This document shows, in pieces, positions 1 through 11,600 of a stretch of 64,000 bases of DNA. A program made the translations under genes and the position numbers. The notes under the pieces were generated by a model. The model saw only the letters and a list, made by a program, of their open reading frames with translations, had not been told where the DNA came from and searched no databases. This DNA is from Rhynchopus sp. YZ270_cl-10 (taxonomy: Eukaryota; Euglenozoa; Diplonemea; Diplonemida; Diplonemidae): positions 806,001 through 870,000 of the forward strand of contig OZ037924.1 in the NCBI GenBank assembly GCA_964035575.1. The letters run 5' to 3'. Numbering within the stretch: the stretch's first letter is position 1; each line of letters starts with the position of its first letter.

Positions 1-988
1 GGCATGACGCTCTTCCAGCTCAAAAACGCGGAAAGCCTAGACCTCTATATCGAGCTCCCCTGGGGTGAGTCCGTCGCACAGCGCTACAGACAAGGCGAGT
101 CGTCGATGCTGAACGGCACGCGGCCAGACCTGCTGACCATGAAGGGGTCGATGGTAGCGGGGGATGCGGTGGTCACAGCAGCAGCCTCGCAGCACAAAAG
201 GCGTGGGCGGGTGCAGACGCAGGACGTCGTGCGTGTAGAGTCAGACATCACAGTCACCTTCGCAAACGGCGAGACCCAAAGCGTGCCGGTGCTCGCAGTG
301 GTGCACTACCCTGCGGTAAAATGCGAACCATCTGCAGTTATCTTCGGCGAGCGCGAGGAAGACCGCAAAACAGAGTGGTGCAAGCGGATCGTATGTTTTG
401 TTTTTAGAGAAGACATTAGATTAGGTCACTCTTAGGACCACCTCACAACATTTCTTTTCACTCTACCCACACTACTTTTAACTACAATTTGCAAACAATT
501 AATAACTACCCACTTCCACACAGTTCCTCGAGGCCAGCACCTCTGCCCCTGTAAAGTACAGAGTCGTACACAAACCCAAAGCCAAGCCCATGACACAGCT
601 CACCGCTGTTCTTTCGAAGGCAGAGGCGTTGAAGAGCACGTTGCAGAGGGAGACTGTGAAGCAGCTGCAGGGGTCGGTGTCGGACAAGAAGCTGGCACAG
701 CGCATCAGCGAGGGGGAGTCGGCAGTGGCTCATGGCTTGAACGCTACGGACAACCCTGAGGCGTTCGTTTTTGATTGCACAGAGGGCGTCATCCCCGGGC
801 AGTCTGCCGAACGCCAAATTGCGGAACTGAAGATAACATTTAAGCCTCTCGGCACAGCCTGCTTCGAATCCTGCTTCGCAATCGAGGTCGAAGGTGGGCG
901 TGGCTGCGAAGTCACCCTAAAGGGACGCTCTGAAGACACCGAATACGGCCGCGTCGCGCGAGGTACCGCTAAGATAGTAAACCACTGA
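1..988 (+). CDS. 3' part of an MSP/ASH-like (HYDIN/CFAP-type) protein, two exons, 5' end outside window
   Basis: Two open exons, up to 390 and 524-988, join in phase 0 across an intron of 133 bp (391-523). The donor is GTATGT and the acceptor is a pyrimidine-rich stretch ending CACAG. The frame is open to base 1, so the gene starts upstream; the ATG at 4 need not be the start. The visible protein is about 283 aa. It contains beta-rich segments such as VVHYPAVKCEPSAVIFGE and, near the end, a proline/glycine-turn segment followed by ITFKPLGTACFESCFAI and CEVTLKGRSE. This pattern resembles the ASH/MSP modules of axonemal proteins such as HYDIN and CFAP65, which bind tubulin structures in cilia. 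The family assignment is by eye and uncertain; the two-exon structure is well supported by frame and splice sites. The protein ends KIVNH at 985. Confidence 0.7.
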
Positions 989-1088
989 GCATTGTTTGTT
1001 CTTTTTTGTAAGCGAAGCTTCAGGCTTTTCCCCCCATGCATGAGCTCGACTGAGACGGCGTTTTAGCACGTTTCCAACTACCTTTTTT

Positions 1089-1140
1089 AAGGTGACTAAG
1101 CACGAGAGGCTTAGGTTCATCTTATAAACTTTTCTTTTTT
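1089..1140 (+). repeat. hairpin element copy, type example
   Basis: CTAAGC (1096-1101) pairs perfectly with GCTTAG (1109-1114) around the loop ACGAGAG. It is preceded by AAGGTGA and followed by GTTCATCTTATAAAC and a T/C tract. It lies about 100 bp after the stop codon of the first gene. The same layout recurs about 20 times in this window, always on this strand. Confidence 0.8.
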
Positions 1141-1348
1141 TTTCCTGTCCCGCGGAAAACTCCATCTTCTGATGTGAGGTCTTCTTTTTGGTGCAGAATG
1201 GGGTAGGGGTGGGGTGGGTGGTTCTGAGACGACCTGATTATTATTATATTAATAGCCGTAAAATTATTTCCTCAAGCCAAAATCCTTCTAGGAGCGGAGT
1301 TTTAAGAATGCCATAATTGACGTCTGGAAATAATTGCAGTGGAGGTAT

Positions 1349-1442
1349 TTTAGCCGGGTTTCCCACACAAAAAATAATTACCGTGTAATTATAGGAAATA
1401 ATTACACGGTAATTATTTTTTGTGTGGGAAACCCGGCTAAAA
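1349..1442. repeat. long palindrome, AT-rich foldback family
   Basis: Two arms of about 43 bases, beginning TTTAGCCGGGTTTCCCACAC and reading inward to ACCGTGTAATTAT, are near-perfect inverted copies with a tiny spacer (AGGA). The core GTGTAATTAT...ATAATTACAC is shared with the foldback elements at 38289 and 41779. No target-site duplication is evident. Confidence 0.85.
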
Positions 1443-1927
1443 AAAAAATCGCGATTTTTTTTCTTTTTTTCTTTTGTGAACACCCCGGGTTTGATACCTG
1501 TACCGCAGGCATTCCTCTGAGTCTAACGATTGATAATCAGAGCTCGGTTTGTTGTCAAAGACATCTTCCACCATGCATTGAGGAGGGTAAGACAGTGGTC
1601 GCAGTTTGTACTTGATAGCATTACAACATTTAACTTCTCCACGGGGGTCTTGGGCCGTTCACTCGGTTATACCTTGACCAGCGGAAGAGGCCTTTTTGGT
1701 CTCTAGAATATCCGGTATTCCCGAACGGAGGCACACTTTGTGTGTTACTACGACCTGGCAACTTCCAGCAGTAGGTTAAGTAATGCTTTCTTGTAAATTG
1801 TTGGATCATTTATCTCCTCAGTGCATGAATGCCCCACGTGACTGGACACTTTTGTGTTTGTCAAGTGGACTGTCTGGTCACTTCTCAGTGACTGGCGGGT
1901 TGGCTGTGGTTGCCCTGTCACGACTTA

Positions 1928-1995
1928 CCTGTGTACCTGTGTACCTGTGTACCTGTGTACCTGTGTACCTGTGTACCTGTGTACCTGTGTACCTG
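1928..1995 (+). repeat. tandem octamer repeat (CTGTGTAC)n
   Basis: About eight uninterrupted copies of CTGTGTAC, then degenerate CTGGGTAC-like units to about 2020. The flanks are also rich in GTGACTGG/GTCACT motifs, so the whole stretch 1840-2050 is a low-complexity GTGAC/GGTAC field. Confidence 0.9.
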
Positions 1996-2116
1996 GGTGA
2001 CTGGGTACGTACCTGGGTAAATGTGACCAGGTGACCTGGTCAGACCTCTGACCAGCGCACCGTGACAGCACAGGCTGCCGAAAACGGATTTTGGCTTTCG
2101 GAAATAATTTTACGGC

Positions 2117-2283
2117 AATTAAATATCAAATTCCATGCAATTATTTCACAGAAAATTGCACTCGGAGGTGTATTTTTCACTCGTTTTGTTAATTGCACTC
2201 GCTGCGCTCGTGCAATTAACCACTCGTGAAAAAAACACCTCCTCGTAGCAATTATGGTGAAATAATTGCATAGTAATTAAATA
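2117..2283. repeat. AT-rich foldback element with nested arms
   Basis: Three nested inverted repeats are visible. The outer arms are ATGCAATTATTTCAC (2135) and its complement ending at 2271. The middle arms are GGAGGTGTATTTTTCAC and GTGAAAAAAACACCTCC, with one mismatch. The inner arms are TTAATTGCAC and GTGCAATTAA around TCGCTGCGCTC. The architecture matches the element at 41779-41934 although the outer and inner arm sequences differ. Confidence 0.85.
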
Positions 2284-2741
2284 CTATTATACAAAGGGAG
2301 TACCCTTTTTTTTGGGAGGGAGAGAGTTCCTCCTGGACCTGTTTCTCTCCCCCCCAAAACCTCTTTTTAGTGTTTGAAAAACAGTTGTGGGTTGTTTCTA
2401 AGAGTGAATCATTTTCCTATTTTGGAGTGTGTGGGAGTTTCTTCCTGTTTGGATTTTCTTTTGTCCACCAATAAATACTTTGTTTGATCATTATTTTTTA
2501 TAGTTTTTTTCAACTCTCTTTCTCTACCCGCAATGATTTTAACCAAACCCCAATACAGACCTACACACACACACACCCCACCCCCATCAATCACCAATTA
2601 TCTTTGTGTGTTGAACAAAAAAAAACACCCCACCCCCTCCGGTCCGTTCTTGGTGGAGTGTTAAAAAGGAGAGCAAATCTAGGCGAAACTACACATTTTT
2701 TTTTTTTTTGTCAATTTTTCTCGAAAAACCAAATCGATCAA

Positions 2742-3689
2742 ATGCCGTTAGAGAGGGGGGAGATTGCGGAGCTGGCGCAACGTTTTTCGCCGTATTTATA
2801 TTTGACGAAGGGCGAACGGTATTTACCTTCTTCGGTGGAGGATTATTTGAACTATAGCGAGCTTTGGGCTGGGGACACTCTTTTACAGCCTTTGGGGACT
2901 GTCAACAGCGCTGTCCTCCATCAATACGCAGGTCATATTCATGAGAATGGAGCGGTGCAGCAGGACGACCACTATCGACTCAAATGTGCTCAAGAGTTTC
3001 ACAGAGGTGCAGACCTACACATGCTTCACGAGGTCCCCTCCTATGTCCATGCACGCCGTCCTAATATACGCAAAATGCATGACGACAAAAACCGTGAAAT
3101 GGTTGCCCTTGTTTATTCATATTTCTATCCTTACAACGGCGCATATAACGTTCTTGGATACCTGATGGGCGGTCATGAAGGTGATTGGGAGCATGCCACG
3201 GTGCACCTCCAGAAGGTTGGAACTGACTGGACCTTTCACAGTGTATGGTATCATGTGCACAGAGAGCGGGACGGAACGTTGGTGCGTGCTGCGCAGTTGG
3301 AGGTGCAAGACGGAACACACCCGGTGTTATACGTTGCGCAGAACGGCCATGGGGTGTATCCATGGACTGGTACGACGGCACGGATTTTTGGTGTTGCAAA
3401 CGATAAATGCTCCCGGGATTTTTTGTGGAGGCCAAGGGCAGTGCTCCTCCCGTCAACGCATTCAATAAAGGAGGCAGGCCCTGGGCCGTTCTCGTGGCTT
3501 CTGTTCAAAGGAAGGTGGGGCACCTGTTGGAAAAGGAGACATGGGTCTTTGGAGGAGACTGAACAGCCGCATCTCGTAAAGCAACCAGGAGGGGCACCGC
3601 CAGGTCCAGCTTGTCAGTGTTGGTGGGTGGCGGAGCCGTGTCGTTCGAGGCATTGGTTCAAGAGAGTGTTCATGCCAGGGTCTGAATGA
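2742..3689 (+). CDS. Vps62/DUF946-like protein
   Basis: A 315-aa protein if translation starts at the ATG at 2742; the frame is open upstream to 2484, but that part is low-complexity and follows a T-rich tract. Visible features match the Vps62/DUF946 family of fungi, plants and oomycetes: an N-terminal LAQRFSPYLYLTKGERYLPS segment, the YFYPYNGAYN stretch, the hallmark GGHEGDWEHATVHL motif near residue 145, a following WYHVHRERDG stretch, and HPVLYVAQNGHGVYPWTG. Family members are linked to vacuolar sorting in yeast but have no defined enzymatic activity. The C-terminal quarter, rich in Trp, Arg and Pro, is less family-like. No intron is needed. Family identification is strong; function is not established. 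Confidence 0.85.
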   Translation: MPLERGEIAELAQRFSPYLYLTKGERYLPSSVEDYLNYSELWAGDTLLQPLGTVNSAVLHQYAGHIHENGAVQQDDHYRLKCAQEFHRGADLHMLHEVPSYVHARRPNIRKMHDDKNREMVALVYSYFYPYNGAYNVLGYLMGGHEGDWEHATVHLQKVGTDWTFHSVWYHVHRERDGTLVRAAQLEVQDGTHPVLYVAQNGHGVYPWTGTTARIFGVANDKCSRDFLWRPRAVLLPSTHSIKEAGPGPFSWLLFKGRWGTCWKRRHGSLEETEQPHLVKQPGGAPPGPACQCWWVAEPCRSRHWFKRVFMPGSE

Positions 3690-3731
3690 GTGGGATTGAA
3701 GTGGATTGTGTCCAACTAAAATATAAAAGAG

Positions 3732-3782
3732 ATACTGTGGGTGTTATAAACGTTATCGAGAACGTTATCACACCCACAGTAT
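3732..3782. repeat. 51-bp perfect-ended hairpin
   Basis: ATACTGTGGGTGT (3732-3744) is complemented by ACACCCACAGTAT at the other end, and the inner part continues as AACGTT/AACGTT. It starts about 40 bases after the stop codon of the Vps62-like gene. It could be a small foldback element or a 3'-end structure; there is no second copy in this window. Confidence 0.8.
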
Positions 3783-4313
3783 GAAAAGAGATAAAAAGCC
3801 AGACCTATCTCGCGTAGCTAGCGTATTTGCCCATATTCGCTCTGGGGGGAGGGGGCGCCGGGAGGGGGGGAGGATGAGGTTTGACAAGAAAAAGGGTTTT
3901 TGCTGATGTCTGGTGGATACAAAAAAAGGGCAGATCTTTTTCAAAGGTTTAAAAAGGGTGTTTTTCTTGTGTGGTGAGGGGGGTTTTTCTGATGTTTTAC
4001 TATGAATTGTTTGATGAAAACTTTTCAGAGAACCCCCTTTTTCGAAAAAGTGGCAAGACTCCTTCCTAGTCTAGCTCAAATAAAAAAGGTTGTGTGTGAA
4101 GGCTTCGGTTCATCTTGTCAGCTTTTCTTTCCTTCTTTCTCTCAAATATGTTTCGTCTTTCCAAAAAAAAAAAAAAACAAAAAAAAAAAAAAAAAAAAAT
4201 GTACTGACACGTGAAAAGACTTTGTCTGTACAGATGATCTAACCTCAACAGATTTTTCTCCAACAAAAAATATATTTTTCGCGCCTTCACGCGAGAGGGC
4301 GTTGTTGTGAGCC

Positions 4314-4712
4314 TTATGAGGGAGGTGGCCTTCGTAACGAACAGAACAGCAGAGCGACGCACCATCCCGCTTTTGGCAGTGTAACTGACCAGCGTACAAA
4401 GCAGTGAACCACTTCCTCCCTCACTCCCTCCCCCCCCCCCTTTACTTTACATTCACAAAAAACTACGAGCTCCGGGTCCTCAGAAGCATTCGACACTTTG
4501 TACTGATGGCACGACCCATGGGATCACTCGTGCTGTAGAATCCTTGATCACCTTATTATAAATTCCCGCTGGCCGCTCCGTGCTTACCTGGTTCCCCTGT
4601 GTAGGCTCGTCTGCAGTGTCGGAAAATCGTGTTTCATGATCTCTTTTGCAGCCTTGTTGTGATGATGTTGCAGAGGCACCGATCAAAAACATAAAAACAT
4701 ACCCCACTTCTG
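4314..4712 (-). CDS. possible minus-strand gene fragment, two exons
   Basis: Reading the minus strand, a possible acceptor (CCTTCTGCAG) opens an exon at 4712-4588 that contains a hydrophobic stretch (VGYVFMFLIGAS) followed by polar sequence. It ends at a good donor, CCAG/GTAAGC. An 85-bp intron (4587-4503) would lead to an acceptor (GCCATCAG) and an exon at 4502-4314 reading YKVSNASEDPELVVFCECK in the same phase, then a stop. Both exons look protein-like, but there is no recognisable domain or start codon. This would be the only non-LINE gene on the minus strand, so it may be a relic or chance. Confidence 0.25.
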
Positions 4713-5273
4713 CAGAAGGCACGCTGTGCGGGCGTGCTGCTGGTGCTCATGGCACCTCCCACGCCTCCGGCCACCTCCGGCACCCGGTTGTTATTGCTGT
4801 TGCTGCGGCAACTTTAAAACTATGATAATAGTTTTCATGCAGACAGCATGTCGTTGGTATCCCAATTCACCGATTTTTCGGGCCATGTCTTTTCTGCCGT
4901 TCTTTTTTTGTCTTCTCTAGATGTGTGACGGCGATAGTACCACGTCATTCTTTGACCACTCATATGAGCAAAATACTCGTCCCCTGATGCCATGCGGTGT
5001 GCGTCGTCGGTCTCAATATGGAAGGTTTTCATATTTTTTCCCCCGCTTTTCACCACCCTTTCACCAGAACTGTCTCAAAACGTGAACAGGAAGGCAACAC
5101 CAAACAACTCTGTCTCTACTCCTTCTTCGTGCCCCGTGTCCATCCCTGCTGCTACTCCCACAGCCCCTCCAGAACCACCATGCTCCCCTCAGGAATACCC
5201 CATACAAAGAGGGTGAGGGTATACGACAAAACGTACGCATTTACCCCCTTCCCCCGCACACACGCACACACAT

Positions 5274-5388
5274 AGTGGGCCATACTCCGTTCAGGCGTTA
5301 CCCACTCTAAACCCGTTATCAAACACACACACACACACATATTCTGAGCAAGAATTACCCCTACTAGTTATCAAACACACACACACAC
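5274..5388 (+). mobile_element. two severely truncated LINE 3' tails inside CA repeats
   Basis: Two short segments each end in GTTATCAAA followed by a CA run. The first (5274-5323) contains CCGTTCAGGCGTTACCCAC; the second (5340-5375) begins TATTCTGAGCAAGAATTACC. The second equals the extreme 3' end of the LINE at 23411-28281; the first equals a tail at 23344-23392. Each segment is bounded on both sides by CA microsatellite. Confidence 0.8.
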
Positions 5389-5621
5389 CTCAGATAGTAA
5401 AATCCTCGCATTCATTTCCTTAAATCCCCACACACGCTTCATCTTTTACGCAACAATGCACCCTTGAAACGGGGTAGTTCATTTATCCCTTTTTCTTTTT
5501 TTTCTCTGCTCATTTCCTTTTTTTCTTACCCTCCCTTTCTCCCCCTTTCCTCCCGCTCTTTATAACCACGTGTCCACGTCCACAGAGGCGTAGTGCACTG
5601 TATTTTTTCCCTCTCTCCGCA

Positions 5622-8600
5622 ATGTCTTTATTTCAGTTTGTTTTAGTTTTGTTTTTGGTGATATTGTCCGAAGGCGCAACCCTATCGATGACCCCTGCTA
5701 CAGTGTCGATGACAGAGGAGACGATTCGGACGGGGGGTGCAAGCTTTACCTTGGTTCTTCTTGGGGACGAATGGGTTCCTGGACAGGCTGGGTTCATGAC
5801 AACCGGGCTAATCGCAAACAGCAACGACCCTCAGGGGTGGGAAGCCCGCAAAGCGTCCATCACCGTTTCCACTGTCCCCACCACTACAGTACCGAACACC
5901 AATTTGGTTGTCACCATCGGTCCGGACCCGGGGTATGATACTTCGGTGACGGAGACGGTTTTTATTGATGTGCCTGCTTTTATGATTTTGTCTGGGGTAA
6001 AACCGGTTTCTTCTGGTGGTTTGTTGCAGTTCACTATAGCGCCATCTCCGGGGATGCTTTCGTTTGAGTTGGTTGTAGATGGTGCGGTGCAGACGCCACC
6101 TTCTGTTGAGGAGAGGTTGTTCCACACATCGCTTTCGTTGGTGTTGAAGATCAGTCTGGCGGAAGGGGAGATGTGGAAGGCGTTGCAGGATAATAGCGAT
6201 CGATTATCTCTCTTAGAAGGCCTATCCTCCACTTCGATCTCCCCAGGGGGTTGGGAGGACCGAAAAACGTCAATAATACCAGACGCCTCCTCCTTCTCCG
6301 TTTCAAATGGCAACCGAGACATGGTGCTGACCTTCAAGAGGGACACCCTCTTCAGCGTCAACTCTGATGACACCGTGTCCGCATCGCTCCCTGGGGTGTC
6401 ATATCCGAACACCTTATTCCTGTCCAACCTCAGACCCCTCGGGCAGCCCTGGAGCTTTACCATCACCCCTTCTGCATCTTCCCTGACATTGTCGCCTTCT
6501 CCATTGAATGTAGACGAAGAGAGAATCCGCTCCGGTGGGCTCTCATTTACCTTAAGTCTCGATAATTGGGAGGCGTTTGGCAGCATCGTTGTGTCAACCT
6601 TCATTTTGGGTCTGACAGCAAGCGGAGTAGAACCGAATGGGTTTGGTTCTGTGAGGCAGACTGTTGTGGAGTCGGTGGTGGTGGATGGGACCCAGCGGGG
6701 GGCGGTGGTGCTGTTCTCCGCAGAACCGGGGTACGATATTTCTGCAGTCGAAACGATAACCATTGCAGTATCTGGGAGCAATCTGGAAAGTGGAGTAAAC
6801 GCGCTAAACACCGTTTCATTTGATGTGACACCTAATGCCGGGGTTCTTAGCATTGTTACCAACGCAAATAACGCATTTTCCGAAGCAGAAATTCGAAGCG
6901 GAGGACAAAAAATCTCATTAATTTTATCAGGAGATACATGGTCAGGGACAGCATGCCAGCAGCTTATTGCAGGGATTAGTGCTACCTCTTCTGTTGATTC
7001 AAATGGGTTTAATGCACGCAAAACCAATATAATACAAAACACTCCGGCCACATGCTCGGCAAATGGTGCGATTTTAGTGTACATTCTCTCTCCAGATGCG
7101 TTATATGACATTCGCACCACCGAAACAGTACAGATCCTCTTGCCACAAGGTGCGACTGCATCAAATGTTCTTCCGATTCCTTCAAAAGGGTCGTTTTCAC
7201 TTACCCCGGTGGCAGGGAGTGTGAGTATTAGTTCCCCTTTGAGCTTTTCTGAGAAAGTCTTTGCGGGGGGTGGTGCTAATATTGTTATGAATCTGGCGAC
7301 AGGGGAGACGTGGGTGGCACAGAGAGAATCTGCTATTGTGAGTGCCGTGACGTCAGATACTATGCAGGTGGCAGGGTTTAATGCTATGAAGAGCTTTTTG
7401 TTGCGTGCAGGGGATATCGTGATTACGCCCCAAACGGTGACGATCCCAATCGCAGCAACGCCGGGGTATGACATAGCGGAGCAGGAAAACATCGCCATCT
7501 CTTTGTCAGGCCACCTCTTCGCAAGCTCAGTTGCGCCTCCAGAAATGCTTGGCATTGTGGTCACCCCAGTGAAAGGGGAGGTTTCGGTGTCTCCAACAGA
7601 ATTTTCTGAAGAAGATGTACGTCGTGGAGGGGCGTCTATTACGTTAACGCTTGGTGCGCAGGAACGTTGGGTGCGTACCGATGCTGTCCGGCGGGATCTG
7701 GTTCTCGCGCTCCGCGCTGAAGGGGTGGAGGTGGAAGGATTTGAAAAACATAGAGCACGCATCGCAAATTATGAAGCAGTCACCTTCTCTTTGGATGGCC
7801 TAAAAGCTATCATCGCATTTGCCCCTGCAACCGACTACGACCTCATAGTATCAGAGCGAATCACAGTAGGCGTTTCCCCTACGATGTTTGAATCTAACCT
7901 GCAGCCAGAATTTCTCACCTCAGCCTCCGTTTTGGTAACAGCCTCGATAGGTGTGGTAAGTCTTGAGGTGGCGCCGTGCTTTGGGGAGGCAGATGTAAGA
8001 TCTACCTCAGTGGTGTCAATTTCATTGAGTTTGAGCGCAGGAGAAACCTGGGTAAATGTTGCAGACGTCGCCGCAGCGATGACAGCCAATGCTAGCCAGA
8101 CGAGAGGGTTCTCTGCAAGGAAGGGTGTTCTCATTACTGCAGACAGTCTTGCTATCCAAAGCCCGCAGGTTTTGAAGATTACTCTCAACAGAGATGTGGA
8201 GTATGACGTTGACACGACAGAGTTCATTTCCATCATTATCCCTGGTAGTGCCGTTTCATCGAACCTCGCGCCTAAGGTGAATGGAAATACAGGGTTTCAG
8301 TCTCCGTTGGGGTTTTGCATTTCCCCAAGCGCTGCGAGCATTGAAACCGCAAGCATGGTGTTTTCTGAAGCAGAGATTCGTGACGGAGGTGCCTGCTTGA
8401 CATTGACCATATCTTTGGGAGAGACCTGGCTGTCGATCGACCGGAGTCAATGGATTGATGCTATGCGAGAAAAAACTGCGGTCGATCCCACCGGATGGGA
8501 AGCACGCAAGGCATCTCTCGTCCCCTCCACTTCATCTATCTTCGGGCAAGATACCATTCTCTGCTTCGCTTCCGACCCGATCTATGATATCACACAAAAC

Positions 8601-11600
8601 GAAACAGTCTTCATCGACTTTCCCGCCTCCTCCGTTGCCTCTGGCGTGCCCCCTATGAACCCCTACTTCTTCACAATCTCTGTTGTAACAGGGGATGTGA
8701 TGTTGAGCTCATCTACCTCCTTTGGAGAAGGATCTGTACGTCTTGGTGGGGTGCGACTCACATTGTTGCTCGAAAGCGATACCTGGACGACACCGCCGCC
8801 GTCTCAGGAGCTTTCTGCGGCGTTTTCGTGCAAAGAGAAGGCAGGGAATGAAGCGGGGGTGAATGCAAGAAAAGAGATTCTGCTAGGCCCAGGGTCGTTC
8901 TCGGTGAATTCGCAGGAGCTTCGGGTGCATTTACTGCAGGATGCGTTGTTTGATATTGAAGAGATGGAGGAATGCGCCATTGTGTTGCCACCTGCTGCGA
9001 CACAATCGAATGTTGCGCCGAAGGGAAGTCTTGTCTTTGATATCTCTCCGTCTGTAGTTTTCAATGCTGCAGGAAACACAACGTTTACCGATGATGACAT
9101 TCGAGCAGGAAATGCAGTGTTGGAGCTTACCCTGGAGAATGATCAGTTTGCTGCCTCGGGGTCGTCGTTGTTTCTTTCGAAGTTTGTGTCGAATAGAAGC
9201 TTTGCGCTTGAAGCGCGAGGGTTTGAAGCACGAAAGGGGCGTATTCTGACCAGCCAATCCCTGCAGTTCATCTCAGACTACGTCGTCCGCATCAAATTCT
9301 TTGCGGATTCGTTTTTCCAAAACTGTGAATCCGAGAGCGTCACACTGGAGATCCCTGCCTCTCTTGTACAGAGTGGTCGTGCACCTTCTGTATTACCTAG
9401 AGGACAACCTCTTTCATTTACAATTTTGCAAACCCGGATTTCAAACGTCTCTTTAGTCTCCTCTGTTGCAGGCGCTACTGCGCGGGAGGTGACGGCGAAT
9501 GAAACACAACTTCGCCTTGGGTTGTTTTCCTTTGAGATTGTTCTGTCCGCTGCGGACACATGGCAGGCTGGTGCATGGCCTCTCATCCTCGCAGACAGCG
9601 TCGGATCTCTTAACGAACCACGCAGCTGGAATTACTACCGTAATGCAACACTCTTCAACACCATCATCAATGGAAACCGTTTGCAGGTTCTTGGCACGCC
9701 TACACCAGAGTTTGATGTGTCTGCGACTGAGGTCATTACATTGTCGATCCCTGATGCAGCGATTACCTGCGGGCATCTTCCAGACACAGAACGGACGGTG
9801 CAGGTTGTGGTGACGTCTACCCAGGGGGTTGTGGAGACGGAGTGCTCTGTGTCTGGTAGTGGGGGTTTTGTGTTTACGGATTATCAGGTGCGGCAGGGGT
9901 TGGCGGTGGTGTCGTTGGGGTTGGTGGGGGAGAGCTGGACGGAGAGGTTTCAAGAGTATTATACGGTGATTGCGTCTGCAGTGGGGTCGCCTCAACAGCC
10001 GTCGGTGTTTGATCAACTAAAAGCAAGGTTGTTGATTACTCCAGGGTCTTTCGCGTTGGATGCGGCGAAGCAGAGGTTGGACATTACGTTCCAGCCGGTA
10101 GCAGAGTTCAAGGTAGGTCTTGTGGAGATCATTGACATTGCGTTCCCCCCCAGCATGGTGTCCAGCGGCGTTCTCCCTGAAGTGCAGGGATGTCCTTTGG
10201 CGATCAATATATTTCCTGCAAAGGGGAAGATTTCGGTCAGTCCGACCTACCTGACGGACAATCAGATCCGGATGGGAGGGTTTGAAATAACGTTTTTAAT
10301 CCAGGAGGACGAATGGATTGACGATCTCGCTGTAACAAACAATTTTCTTGCAAAAACGACGGTGCTCGATGCGGGGAACAACCCTAACGGCTTCAGCGCG
10401 CATCGTACTGTCATTTTCCCTTCTGCCTCTTCTATCTTACAGAGCCCTGCTAATAAGAACGAAATTTCGGTAAAATTTGCTGCAGCGCGTGGATACAGCA
10501 TTGCCGCAGAGGAAACACTGCAGTTCTATTTCTCTGACGTAACTGTAGGAACACAACCCCCAGAGGGGGTTCCAGCGATGGTGGAGGTGACGTTCGGGAA
10601 TTTTGATTTTCGGTTTGCAGGGCTTGGGTCGTACTTTACCGAAAACGGCCAAAACCGTACTACAACAACAAACACAATACCTACCATCAGCATCGAAGTG
10701 GTCGACAGCAAAGACAACCTTGACACCACACTGAATGGCGGATTTGCTGAAATCACCTTAACCCCTGATGTCATCATCGATGGAGGCCGTGTCAGCATTT
10801 CCAATGGTGTTGCCGTCTTTGATAATATCCGATTCACTAATGTCTTGGACACCGATCTTCTCGAACTCACCTTCCGCCTTACCAACCCCTCTGCGACCCC
10901 TGGGGAGGTTTTTACTAAGCATATTACCGCATTTCTTTCCTTCGAAATCACACCGTCTGCGGCACCGTTTCTCTCTTCATCTCCGTTTTATACGTTTGCT
11001 CCTACTGAGATGCAGCCGATTTTGGTGTTATCCCCGGTTGCTCAAATGAGTGTTTGTGTTCCATCGGTTGAATTGGATACAACGATAGGATCGAGCGGTA
11101 TAGGGAACAGCTTGGTTTGGAGTACAAATGCATCGATAATTAGTCAGGGAAGGTTCCTAGCATTGTTAAAAGGTGCAGAGAGGGAGAAAAAGGTGGTGTT
11201 AGAAATGGAGGTTTTCAGCTACGATGTGGTGAAGGAGGTGCTGTTGATGTTTGAGGTGTGCGTCGAGGATATGGTGACATTGTTGAAAAGCTGTATTACC
11301 GTTTCTGTGAAGAATTTTAATCTCATGGTGGTCGCAGAAGGGTCTGTCGTAGAGCATAGTATTGATGCGGATTTGGTTCTCCATGCACGTCCAGTTAACA
11401 TCAGTGATGCCAGTTGTGCCTCGAACGCAGAAGGTAGTTACGATAATCTCGCAAAATATGATTTTAAATGGAGTTTGCCCGACGGAGTCTCGCTTCCCTC
11501 TGGATTGGTTTCCCAGGCAACCCTATTTGTCCCAAAGGCGACCCTCACGGAACGGAGCTCTTATGAGTTTCGAGTAGAAGGATGTCTCAATCAAATCCCT

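Larger units (their letters stand above)
989..2741. other. gene-free spacer before the Vps62-like gene
   Basis: About 1.75 kb with no convincing coding region. It holds a hairpin element at 1089-1140, a near-perfect palindrome at 1349-1442, an octamer tandem repeat at 1928-1995, an AT-rich foldback element at 2117-2283, and a T-rich tract (2696-2710) just before the next start codon. The stretch 1600-1920 shows nothing recognisable. Confidence 0.6.
3690..5621. other. spacer between Vps62-like gene and giant surface protein gene
   Basis: Holds a hairpin at 3732-3782, a G-rich patch (3840-3875), a degenerate hairpin-element copy ending GGTTCATCTTGTCAGC (4088-4135), a long A-tract (about 4160-4199), a possible minus-strand two-exon gene fragment (4314-4712), two LINE 3' tails in CA repeats (5274-5388) and a pyrimidine-rich stretch (5480-5560) leading to the giant gene. 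An acceptor-like CCACAG lies near 5580, about 36 bases before that ATG. Confidence 0.5.

Noticed and set aside
1927-2000. CRISPR-like array
   Set aside because: The octamer units are directly tandem with no spacers, and the sequence is eukaryotic; it is a simple minisatellite.
2484-2741. N-terminal extension of the Vps62-like protein
   Set aside because: It is Phe/Thr/His-rich low-complexity sequence that includes the T tract; the family homology starts near the ATG at 2742.
5831-7762. 643-codon minus-strand open frame inside the giant gene
   Set aside because: It is antisense to the repeat-coding exon, has no recognisable motifs, and its openness follows from the codon pattern of the + strand repeats.
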